This document shows, one piece after another, positions 1 through 7,489 of a DNA stretch of 64,000 nucleotides. Source of the stretch: Rhizobium ruizarguesonis (GTDB lineage: Bacteria; Pseudomonadota; Alphaproteobacteria; Rhizobiales; Rhizobiaceae); contig NZ_PQIG01000068.1 in assembly GCF_012349115.1 (NCBI RefSeq), forward strand, positions 54,287 through 118,286. Direction: 5' to 3'. The notes beneath the pieces are model-generated. The model did no database searches. It saw only the letters and a list, made by a program, of their open reading frames with translations, and was not told the DNA's origin. The translations under genes were made by a program, and so were the position numbers. Numbering within the stretch: the first letter of the stretch is position 1; every line of letters begins with the position of its first letter.

Positions 1-473
1 CAATCGCCGTCGACCGCCATTGGACACTCATCGCGGCCAATGCGGCCATCGCTCCGCTGCTCTCAGCCGTTGCCGACCAGTCTCTGCTCACGCCACCCGT
101 CAACGTACTGCGCCTCAGCCTGCATCCACAAGGATTGGCGCCCCATATCAAAAACCTCTCCGAGTGGCGCGCCCACCTTATCGGCAGGCTGCGCCAACAG
201 TTCTCGGCTTCGGGCGATCCAATGTTGGACAAGCTTTTGAAGGAGTTGCTGTCCTATCCAGCGCCTAAAACTGCTGGCGAGGTCCATACCGACTATGCCG
301 GCATCGCCGTTCCCCTTCAGCTTTCGACCAAGGCCGGCTTGCTTTCCCTGATCTCGACAACGACTGTCTTCGGCACGCCCGTCGAAATCACTTTGTCGGA
401 ACTCGCGGTCGAATCCTTCTTCCCGGCGGATGAGGAAACGGCTGCCATCCTGCGCAGCCTCGCGCTCAACTGA
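1..473 (+). CDS. XRE-family regulator, MmyB-like ligand-binding C-terminus (partial)
   Basis: Only the 3' end lies in the window. The frame is open from base 3 and ends in TGA at 471-473. The translation (AVDRHWTLIAANAAIAPLL, later SLHPQGLAPHIKNLSEWRAH and FGTPVEITLSELAVESFFP) matches the MmyB-like ligand-binding half of XRE regulators, a PAS-like fold that follows an N-terminal helix-turn-helix. That HTH would lie upstream of base 1. The gene converges on cobO with 5 bases between the stops. Its target cannot be seen. An internal ATG at 135 is unlikely to be the start because family similarity continues upstream of it. Confidence 0.8.
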   Translation, partial: IAVDRHWTLIAANAAIAPLLSAVADQSLLTPPVNVLRLSLHPQGLAPHIKNLSEWRAHLIGRLRQQFSASGDPMLDKLLKELLSYPAPKTAGEVHTDYAGIAVPLQLSTKAGLLSLISTTTVFGTPVEITLSELAVESFFPADEETAAILRSLALN

Positions 474-478
474 CCGCC

Positions 479-1129
479 TCAGAACTCCACGCCCGGTTGA
501 CCCTTGATGCCGGAGCGGAAGGGGTGTTTGACGAGCTCCATCTCGGTCACCAGATCGGCGATTTCGATCAATTCTTCCTTGGCGTTGCGCCCCGTCAGCA
601 CGACATGCGTCATATGGGGCTTCTCGCTCTTCAGGAAGGCGACGACATCGTTGATGTCGAGATAGTCGTAGCGCAGCGCGATATTGATCTCGTCGAGCAA
701 CACCATGGAGTTGCGCTCGTCGCGGATCAGCTCCTTGGCCTTTTCCCAGGCCGCCGACGCTGCCGCGACATCGCGGGCGCGGTCCTGCGTCTCCCAGGTG
801 AAGCCCTCGCCCATCGTGTGGAACTGGCAGAGATCGGAGAAATGCTTCTCGATCAGGTCGCGCTCGCCGGTCCACATCGCGCCCTTGATGAACTGCACGA
901 CGGCCGACGGCTTGCCGTGGGCGATATGGCGGAAGATCATACCGAAGGCGGCAGACGACTTGCCTTTTCCCTTGCCGGTATGGACGATGATCAAGCCCTT
1001 GCCGTCCGTCTTTGTCGCCATGATCTTGTCGCGCGCGGCTTTCTTCTTCGCCATCTTCTCAGCGTGGCGCGCATCGTCCTTGCCAACTCCGCCTTCTGCG
1101 ATCTCGCTGTCCGGGGTCTCGTCGCTCAT
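479..1129 (-). CDS. cobO: Corrinoid adenosyltransferase CobO
   Basis: 216 aa. ATP:co(I)rrinoid adenosyltransferase of the CobA/CobO/BtuR type. It transfers the 5'-deoxyadenosyl group of ATP to the reduced cobalt of cob(I)yrinic acid a,c-diamide in the cytoplasm. A P-loop HTGKGKGKSSAAFG is visible at about residues 50-63. The later VLLDEINIALRYDYLD and HVVLTGRNA stretches are typical of the family, as is the charged Lys-rich N-terminal helix. It is the last gene of the cobP-cobW-cobN-cobO operon, and its ATG overlaps the cobN stop by 4 bases, which suggests translational coupling. Confidence 0.95.
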   Translation of the reverse strand: MSDETPDSEIAEGGVGKDDARHAEKMAKKKAARDKIMATKTDGKGLIIVHTGKGKGKSSAAFGMIFRHIAHGKPSAVVQFIKGAMWTGERDLIEKHFSDLCQFHTMGEGFTWETQDRARDVAAASAAWEKAKELIRDERNSMVLLDEINIALRYDYLDINDVVAFLKSEKPHMTHVVLTGRNAKEELIEIADLVTEMELVKHPFRSGIKGQPGVEF

Positions 1130-4100
1130 TGGGTCACCTCATTTTTATGTCTCGTGGCCAGGTCGAACCGGGCCGAATTGCTGCGCGGCGTCCAGAGGCT
1201 GCGGTCGATCGCCTCCAGCAGCCGCTCTCTCATCTCGTCGAATGCCGCCGGGTTCTTCTCGGCCATAAAGCCGGCGACGGCGGGATCGGCGACGAAGGCC
1301 TGGTAAACCGCCTCGAAATGATGTTCGCCGACCGCACCCGTCGTTGCTGCGAAGGCAAAGAGATAATCGACGGTGGCGGCGATCTCGGCGGCACCTTTGT
1401 AGCCGTGGCGCATGACGCCCGATATCCATTTCGGATTGACGACACGCCCGCGCACGACACGGCCGATCTCCTCCTCCAGCGAGCGGATCACCGGCTTTTC
1501 CGGCCTGGAATGGTCGTTGTGATAGATCGAAGGGCGTGCGCCCGCGAGCTGCTCGGCGGCGGCGGCCATGCCGCCCTCGAACTGGTAATAGTTGTCGCTG
1601 TCGAGCAGGTCGTGCTCGCGATTGTCCTGGTTCTGAATGACAGCCTGCACCGAGCGCAGCCGCTCCTCGAACAGGCCGCGTTCGGCCCTGCCCTCCTCGC
1701 CGGCGCCATAGGCATAACTGCCCCAGACGAGATAGGCCTCGGCAAGATCGGCGCGTCGCTCCCAGCCCTTTTCGTCGATCAGCGCCTGCAGGCCGGCGCC
1801 ATAGGCACCGGGCTTCGAGCCGAAGACACGGTAGCCCGCGCGCCGTGCCGCCGTCTTTTCGTCGAGACCCGCAGCCGCAAGCCGCGCCGCCTCGCCGCGC
1901 ATCCGCTCGGCAATCGGATTATCAGCGGCATCCTCTTCCAGCGCGCCGACGGCGCGGATCGCCTTATCGAACAGCCCGATCTGCTCGGGAAAGGCATCGC
2001 GGAAGAAGCCGGAAATGCGGAGCGTCACGTCAACGCGCGGCCGCCCGAGCATCGCCGGCGGAATGATCTCGTAGCCGGTGACGCGGCGCGAACTCATGTC
2101 CCAGAGCGGCTTGACGCCGATCAGCGCCAGCGCCTGGGCGATATCGTCGCCGCCGGTCCGCATGTTTGACGTGCCCCAGGCCGTCAGCCCGAAGGAAACA
2201 GGCCACTCGCCGTGATCCTGCACATAGCGGCGCACCAGCAGCTCCGCGGATTTCTTGCCGAGTTCGTAGGCGGCCGGCGTCGGCACGGCGCGGCTGTCGA
2301 CTGAATAGAAATTGCGGCCCGTCGGCAGCACATCGGGCCGCCCGCGCGTCGGCGCGCCGGAGGGTCCGGGCGCCACGAACCGGCCGTCGAGCCCTTTGAG
2401 CAAACCTTCGATCTCGGCCGGGCCGCAGGCAAGGATGGAGGGCTTGAGGCGGATCTCGATCTCGGAGAGCACCACCCGTGTCGCCTTCCAGTCCTCGGGG
2501 CATTTGCGCTCGCCGGAAACGAACTTCGCCGAGAGTAGTTCGATGCGCTCGACAGTGTCTCCGTTGGTTCGCCATGGGGCATCTAGAACATCTGCGAGGA
2601 TATCAGGACGCGGACCGGTCCAAACGGCAGCCATGTCTGTGTCGAGAGGGTCGAAGGAGGAGGCACCCCGCACGCCGCCGCCCAATCCCGCATCCGCCGC
2701 GATCGCCCGCTGCAAACTCGCATCACCGCCCTCGCCAAGCCCGCGCGGCACCCGCGCCAGCGCCACGGTCAGGTCCGTCAAGAGCCGCCCCTCGGGCGAC
2801 AGGCCGAACACATGCAGCCCATCGCGGATCTGCATTTCCTTGAGGTCGCAGAGATAGGCGTCGAGCTTCTTCAGCGCCTCGCCTTCGCTTTCGCCCTTGG
2901 CGATACCGGCATCCCGGTCGAGACCGATATCGGTCACGAGATCGAGAATCTGGCGGCTGAGCAGGCGGATGCGGCGGGGATCGCCGCCGGACGCCTCGTA
3001 ATATTCGTCGACCAGCGCCTCCAGATCCTTCAGTGGCCCGTAGCTCTCGGCCCGCGTCAGCGGCGGCGTCAGGTGATCGATGATGACGGCAGCACTGCGG
3101 CGCTTGGCCTGCGTGCCCTCGCCTGGATCGTTGACGATGAAGGGATAGAGATGCGGCAGCGGCCCGAGGATCGCCTCGGGATAACAGCTTTCTGACAGCG
3201 CCAGCGCCTTGCCGGGCAGCCATTCGAGGTTGCCGTGCTTGCCCATATGGATGACGGCATGGGCGCCGAATTCGCGGCGCAGGAAAGCGTAGAAGGCGAG
3301 ATAACCGTGCGGCGGCACGAGATCCGGCGAATGGTAGCTCTCTTTCGGATCGATATTGTAGCCGCGTGCCGGCTGGATGCCGACGAGTACCTCGCCGAAT
3401 CGCGCGAAAGGCAGGGCGAAGACGCCCTCGCGAAAATACGGATCGTCTTCGGGATCGCCCCAGCGGGCTCTCACCTCATCCTGAATCTTATTGGGAAGAG
3501 ATTCCAGGAAGCTGTTGTACAGACTCAGGGAAAGCGTCTCGCGGATGATCTTTCCATCGGAACCGGAATTGGTCGGCCCTTCCATCAGGTGGCGGATCAG
3601 CGCATCGCCGTCGGCGGGAATCTCGGCGACCGGATACCCCGCCGCCCGCATAGCCTTCAGCACCTCGATGGTGCCGGCCGGCGTATCCAAGCCGACGCCA
3701 TTGCCGAGTCGACCGTCCCGGTTCGGATAATTTGCCATGACGAGCGCGATGCGTCGGTCGCCGGCTGATATCTTCCGCAACCGCGCCCAATTGGCGGCAA
3801 GCTCCGCAGTATAACGCACCCGGCCAGCATCCGGTTCGCTGGCGACAATATTGGTCTCGACGGCAGCATCGTAGCGCGCCGCCGTCTTGAAGGAGACCGC
3901 CCGCGCCAGCACCCGGCCGTCGACTTCAGGCAATGCCACGTTCATGCCGAGATCGCGCGCCGACAAGCCTTGCGAGGAAGTGAGCCATGCCTCCCTCGAC
4001 GAAGCCGACAGGATCGCCTGCAGCACAATCGCCTCATTCGCCTCCAGCACCGTCGGCTGCCGGTCCGCACCCGGTGCCGAGACGGCAAAGCCCGTCGTAT

Positions 4101-4926
4101 TGATGACGACATCGGGTTTCAGTGCCGAAAACACGCTTTCGAGAATGCCTGTCGAAACCGGATCCTTGAGGCTATAGGCAAAGACCGGCAGTGGCCGGAG
4201 GCCGAGTGTCGTCAGCGCTTCGATGAGAGCTTCGATCGGCGCGGTCTCGCCGCTTTGGACGAGCGCGCGGTAGAAGCTGATGGCGACTGTCGGGGGTTCA
4301 AATCCCTCCTCTGCTACCACCCTCTCACCCGAAGGCATCTCTGCAGCAACCCGCCGCCACTCCTCGACCCCGATCAAACCCCGTCCCGGCCACCAAATAC
4401 CCGCCTTCATCAAAGGCACCGCCGGCGCCGGCTTCTCGGCTCCCGACAGCATCGCCCCGGCATAGTCGAGAAACGCCTGCGCGTTGGCATCGCCGCCCTC
4501 GATCAGATAGGCCCAGAGCGCATTGAGGTCGTCGAGCCCGATATTCGAAAAAGGCACCAGCCCCGCATCGGGCCTGGCGTCACCCGGCAGCACTGCGATC
4601 AGCGCTCCAGCGCGGGCGGCTGCCGCATGCAGCGCCTCCAGCGCATAGTGGAAATAGCTGGCGCCGCCGAGCGCGCGCACGATGATCAGCTTCGCATGCC
4701 GCGCGGTGCGCTCGACATAGGTATCGACCGACATCGGATGCTTCAGACTCAGCAGGCTGGCGAGCCTCAGCGAAGGCGCTGTCCCGCGCTCGCGATGGGC
4801 CGCCGCGATCGCGGCAAGCTCGCTGTCGGCCGCCGACAGGAACAGGATGTCGCCCGGCGTCTGCCCGAGGTCGATCGCCTCCTCGCCGTCGCTGATCGTT
4901 CCCTGCTGGGCCAGAAGCAGATGCAT
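1126..4926 (-). CDS. cobN: Cobaltochelatase subunit CobN
   Basis: About 1266 aa from the ATG at 4926, the expected size for the large subunit of the aerobic CobNST chelatase, which inserts Co2+ into hydrogenobyrinic acid a,c-diamide using ATP. Recognisable CobN/magnesium-chelatase-H stretches include ALVMANYPNRDGRLGNGVGL, VIHMGKHGNLEWLPGKALAL and AWGTSNMRTGGDDIAQAL. The longer upstream reading frame (to 5133) runs into cobW and lacks family similarity, so MHLLLAQQGTISDGEEAI is taken as the N-terminus. It starts 4 bases after the cobW stop. Odd feature: residues around AEEGFEPPTVAIS are encoded antisense to a tRNA-like 3' end (4289-4319). Confidence 0.95.
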   Translation of the reverse strand: MHLLLAQQGTISDGEEAIDLGQTPGDILFLSAADSELAAIAAAHRERGTAPSLRLASLLSLKHPMSVDTYVERTARHAKLIIVRALGGASYFHYALEALHAAAARAGALIAVLPGDARPDAGLVPFSNIGLDDLNALWAYLIEGGDANAQAFLDYAGAMLSGAEKPAPAVPLMKAGIWWPGRGLIGVEEWRRVAAEMPSGERVVAEEGFEPPTVAISFYRALVQSGETAPIEALIEALTTLGLRPLPVFAYSLKDPVSTGILESVFSALKPDVVINTTGFAVSAPGADRQPTVLEANEAIVLQAILSASSREAWLTSSQGLSARDLGMNVALPEVDGRVLARAVSFKTAARYDAAVETNIVASEPDAGRVRYTAELAANWARLRKISAGDRRIALVMANYPNRDGRLGNGVGLDTPAGTIEVLKAMRAAGYPVAEIPADGDALIRHLMEGPTNSGSDGKIIRETLSLSLYNSFLESLPNKIQDEVRARWGDPEDDPYFREGVFALPFARFGEVLVGIQPARGYNIDPKESYHSPDLVPPHGYLAFYAFLRREFGAHAVIHMGKHGNLEWLPGKALALSESCYPEAILGPLPHLYPFIVNDPGEGTQAKRRSAAVIIDHLTPPLTRAESYGPLKDLEALVDEYYEASGGDPRRIRLLSRQILDLVTDIGLDRDAGIAKGESEGEALKKLDAYLCDLKEMQIRDGLHVFGLSPEGRLLTDLTVALARVPRGLGEGGDASLQRAIAADAGLGGGVRGASSFDPLDTDMAAVWTGPRPDILADVLDAPWRTNGDTVERIELLSAKFVSGERKCPEDWKATRVVLSEIEIRLKPSILACGPAEIEGLLKGLDGRFVAPGPSGAPTRGRPDVLPTGRNFYSVDSRAVPTPAAYELGKKSAELLVRRYVQDHGEWPVSFGLTAWGTSNMRTGGDDIAQALALIGVKPLWDMSSRRVTGYEIIPPAMLGRPRVDVTLRISGFFRDAFPEQIGLFDKAIRAVGALEEDAADNPIAERMRGEAARLAAAGLDEKTAARRAGYRVFGSKPGAYGAGLQALIDEKGWERRADLAEAYLVWGSYAYGAGEEGRAERGLFEERLRSVQAVIQNQDNREHDLLDSDNYYQFEGGMAAAAEQLAGARPSIYHNDHSRPEKPVIRSLEEEIGRVVRGRVVNPKWISGVMRHGYKGAAEIAATVDYLFAFAATTGAVGEHHFEAVYQAFVADPAVAGFMAEKNPAAFDEMRERLLEAIDRSLWTPRSNSARFDLATRHKNEVTQ
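4289..4319 (+). other. tRNA 3'-end-like fragment inside cobN
   Basis: On the plus strand, antisense to cobN, the bases read GTC then GGGGGTTCAAATCCCTC (a 5-bp T-stem around a TTCAAAT loop, with one G-T pair), then CTCTGCT, A and CCA. That is the order T-arm, 3' acceptor strand, discriminator base and CCA of a tRNA. No D-arm, anticodon arm or 5' acceptor strand is visible nearby, so it is not a working tRNA. In the cobN frame it encodes AEEGFEPPT, a peptide typical of tRNA-derived sequence. It may be an old in-frame insertion or a recombination remnant. Confidence 0.6.
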
Positions 4927-4930
4927 GGGT

Positions 4931-5980
4931 CTATGCCAACGCTTCGATCGCCGCCCGCACCGCGCCCTCGTCCATCTCATGCAGACCGATGACGACGAGG
5001 CGCGTGGCGCGCTTTTCGCCAAGACCCCAGGCGCGATCGAAATAATGGTCGATGCGGCTGCCGACGGCCTGGAGCTGCAGACGCATCGGCTTGCCCGAGA
5101 CATCGACGAAACCCTTGAGGCGCAGCACGTCATGGGCTGATATGATCGTCCTCAGCGCCGCGATGAAGCTGGCGGGATCGGCGACCGGGCCGAGTTCGAC
5201 GACGAAGCTGTCGAATTCGTCATGGTCGTGCGGCGCACCGTCCTCATGCTCCAACTCGTGATGCGACTTGCGATTGGCGACATCGTCCTCCGTGCCGATG
5301 CCGAGGCCGAGCAGGATGCCGGCCGACACCTCGCCGTTCCGTGCCTCGATCATGACCGGCTTGCGGACGGTGCGGGAGGCGACCTGGTCACGCACCCTGA
5401 TAAGGCCGGCAGCATCGATCAGGTCGGTCTTGTTGAGCACGATGAGGTCGGCGCAGGTGAGCTGGTCCTCGAACAGCTCCTCGATCGGGCTTTCGTGATC
5501 GAGCGATTCATCCTCGGCGCGGCGCGCATCGACGGCATCATGGTCGTCGGCGAAACGGCCGGCGGCAACGGCAGCGCTGTCGACCACCGTGATGACGCCA
5601 TCGACGGTCACCTGCGTGCGGATATCGGGCCAGTTGAAAGCGGCGACCAGCGGCTGCGGCAAAGCAAGGCCCGAGGTCTCGATGACGATATGGTCGGGCC
5701 GCTGTTCGCGCTCGAGCAGCTTGGTCATCGTCGGAATGAAATCATCGGCGACGGTGCAGCAGATGCAGCCATTGGTCAGCTCGATGATGTCGTCCTCCGT
5801 GCAATTCTCCGCACCGCAGCCCTTCAGCACGTCGCCGTCGACGCCGAGATCGCCGAATTCGTTGATGATCAGCGCAATCTTCTTGCCGCCGGCATTGGTG
5901 AGCAGGTTGCGGATCATCGTCGTCTTGCCGGCGCCGAGGAAGCCGGTGATGACGGTTGCGGGAATCTTCTGCTGGTTCAT
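4931..5980 (-). CDS. cobW: CobW-type GTPase/metallochaperone
   Basis: 349 aa, COG0523 G3E-family GTPase. Walker A GFLGAGKTT is at residues 13-21, and the family's metal-binding C-x-C-C motif (NGCICCTVADDF) is at about 70-81, followed by IVIETSGLALP and the guanine-specificity NKTD (VLNKTDLID). The C-terminal CobW_C domain holds HDVLRLKGFVDVSGKPMRLQ. A His/Asp/Glu-rich linker (SHHELEHEDGAPHDHDEFD) may bind metal. Its place between cobP and cobN supports a cobalt-delivery role in cobalamin synthesis. That role is inferred from family and context. Confidence 0.93.
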   Translation of the reverse strand: MNQQKIPATVITGFLGAGKTTMIRNLLTNAGGKKIALIINEFGDLGVDGDVLKGCGAENCTEDDIIELTNGCICCTVADDFIPTMTKLLEREQRPDHIVIETSGLALPQPLVAAFNWPDIRTQVTVDGVITVVDSAAVAAGRFADDHDAVDARRAEDESLDHESPIEELFEDQLTCADLIVLNKTDLIDAAGLIRVRDQVASRTVRKPVMIEARNGEVSAGILLGLGIGTEDDVANRKSHHELEHEDGAPHDHDEFDSFVVELGPVADPASFIAALRTIISAHDVLRLKGFVDVSGKPMRLQLQAVGSRIDHYFDRAWGLGEKRATRLVVIGLHEMDEGAVRAAIEALA

Positions 5981-5984
5981 GGAC

Positions 5985-6509
5985 TTAATCCTTCATTTTC
6001 AGCGACAGGCCTGCCGCGATGAAATAAACTTCGGCGGCCTTCGCCGCGATTGATTGGTGCAGCCGGCCGGCATGATCACGGAAATCCCGCGCCATGCGAT
6101 TGTCGGGCACGATGCCGAGACCGACCTCATTGGAGACGAAAACGAGCCGCGCCTTCGCGGCGGGCAGGAAATCGGCAAGCGCGGCAAATTCCGCCGCCAT
6201 GTCGCGCTCCTCCATCATCAGATTGGTGACCCAGAGCGTCAGGCAGTCGATGAGGACGATGCGCCCCTCGCCGTCGATGACGGTAAGCTTGTCGACGAGG
6301 TCGAGCGGCTCTTCATGCGTCGTCCAGGACGGGCCGCGGTCGGCCTTGTGTTGGGCGATGCGCATCTGCATCTCCTCGTCCCAAGCGCGGCCGGTCGCGA
6401 GATAGTGGCGATCGAGGTCGGTTGCCGTGACGAGGTCTTCGGCGAAACGGGATTTGCCCGAGCGTGCGCCGCCGAGGATGAAGACGGTATTGGAGGGGGC
6501 GGCGATCAT
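5985..6509 (-). CDS. cobP: Bifunctional adenosylcobinamide kinase/GTP transferase CobP (CobU)
   Basis: 174 aa from the ATG at 6509. The enzyme phosphorylates adenosylcobinamide and converts it to the GDP form for nucleotide-loop assembly. The P-loop is [11 protein letters not shown] at residues 10-20, followed by [17 protein letters not shown] with the family's conserved ATGR, then [13 protein letters not shown] and [14 protein letters not shown] frame extending to 6548 adds residues ([13 protein letters not shown]) with no family similarity, and GGAGG sits upstream of the chosen ATG. First gene of the cob operon, 4 bases before cobW, downstream of a cobalamin riboswitch. Confidence 0.94.
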   Translation of the reverse strand: MIAAPSNTVFILGGARSGKSRFAEDLVTATDLDRHYLATGRAWDEEMQMRIAQHKADRGPSWTTHEEPLDLVDKLTVIDGEGRIVLIDCLTLWVTNLMMEERDMAAEFAALADFLPAAKARLVFVSNEVGLGIVPDNRMARDFRDHAGRLHQSIAAKAAEVYFIAAGLSLKMKD

Positions 6510-6555
6510 ATGCAAACGGCCTCCGGAAGAAACGCGGCGTCGCCCCACTCTCTTC

Positions 6556-6692
6556 CCTCATTCCTGTGCTTGTCACAGAAATCCAGCCGCGGCGCGTCCG
6601 CGCCGTGGATGACTCTATGCCGCCGTGAAATGTTTCTCCTGTACCCAAGGACTTGGGCACACTGAATTCCTGTGACGAGCACAGGAATGAGG
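6556..6692. repeat. Inverted-repeat element in the cob operon leader
   Basis: A left arm starting CTCATTCCTGTGCTTGTCACAG (about 6556-6585) is repeated in inverse orientation at about 6662-6692 (CCTGTGACGAGCACAGGAAT). Roughly 75 bases lie between the arms, and the arms differ at only a few positions. The size and structure suit a palindromic intergenic element of rhizobia. It sits between the riboswitch and cobP, so it should be transcribed as a long hairpin within the leader. Confidence 0.6.
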
Positions 6693-6854
6693 GAGGAGAG
6701 GAAAGTGCGTCCCAAACACACCGAGCTAAGAGGCGCCGAAAAGGCACCTCCCCGTCGCGCCGCACCAGGCCGCGCCGAATTCAATCGTTCAGCCAAGACA
6801 ACCTCCGTGCTGGCAACGGGCATAGTGCCCAGGTGTGGGCTTCTCGCCCGGCCG

Positions 6855-7215
6855 CATGGCAGGTCTCCTGGCTCGCGGTTATCGGCCGCGATCGGGGCAG
6901 ACCGGAAACCGGTCGCCCTGATCGTGCCAGCGGATCATCCTCGCCTTCCCGGCTGCATCAGTGAAAAGGTGGACGATTCGTAGATTGAGAGGCGTCCGAC
7001 CCCGGTTGATCACCATGCATATCCAGTGGCTTTTCCGGCATGTCGCCCGTCCCGCCCGCTTGCATGATTGCAAGCCGCCGGCCGGAAGGGCTTAGTGCCG
7101 GATGGAAGACCCTGACCGCTCTACAGTCGCGGGGTCGGCTGTGATGAAGGCGCCCGGCTTGGGTCCGCCCCGTCACATTCCCTTTTCATCCGGAAGGGCG
7201 TAACACCGATCCGGA
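6855..7215 (-). promoter_or_regulatory. Cobalamin (AdoCbl) riboswitch
   Basis: On the minus strand all landmark motifs occur in order: GGGAATGTGACGGGGCG (about 7166-7190), GACCCCGCGACTGTAGAGC (7117-7135), GCCACTG (about 7025-7031), GGGAAGGCGAGGATGA (about 6940-6955) and the B12 box AGCCAGGAGACCTGCC (6858-6873). The aptamer is longer than a minimal one because of an extended stretch between GCCACTG and GGGAAGGC. It faces cobP and should lower cobPWNO expression when adenosylcobalamin is plentiful. Some 345 bases, including an inverted-repeat element, separate it from the cobP start. Confidence 0.9.
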
Positions 7216-7265
7216 ACCATCCGTTATGTCAGGATGGTCAGTCGACCATCCGTTATCGGGATGGT
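7216..7265. promoter_or_regulatory. Tandem ACCATCC/GGATGGT palindromes
   Basis: Two inverted repeats lie side by side. The first is ACCATCC, 9 bases, GGATGGT (7216-7238). The second is ACCATCC, 7 bases, GGATGGT (7245-7265). Both share ACCATCCGTTAT. They lie just 5' of the cobalamin riboswitch as it is transcribed and about 225 bases 5' of the ClC gene on the other strand. Tandem operators for a repressor, or structured RNA at the start of the cob transcript, are both possible. Confidence 0.5.
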
Positions 7266-7489
7266 TAGGCAAGCGCAGGGGTGAAGTCAACCGGCCTTGG
7301 CGGTCGACCAATTGACGGCCGGCCGGTATGCCTGCTCCAACACGACTTACTCTACCTAAAACATCGTCATTTATCAGAGACTTACGTCACAAATATTTAT
7401 CCCGCCCGCCGGGTTTTCGCCGCAATTGCGTCGCAAGCGGACTGCGCCTTCGCCCTTGACCGGGCCTCTCCCTGCCTAGTTGTCTTGCC

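Noticed and set aside
4280..4465. Plus-strand frame over the tRNA-like fragment in cobN
   Set aside because: It lies antisense to a conserved enzyme gene; its start region is the tRNA-like sequence and it has no family similarity.
4927..5133. N-terminal extension of CobN overlapping cobW
   Set aside because: The added residues have no CobN similarity and overlap the cobW C-terminus; the start at 4926 fits the family.
1129..5140. Long plus-strand frames opposite cobN and cobW
   Set aside because: Typical antisense open frames of GC-rich genes; the minus-strand proteins are well known.
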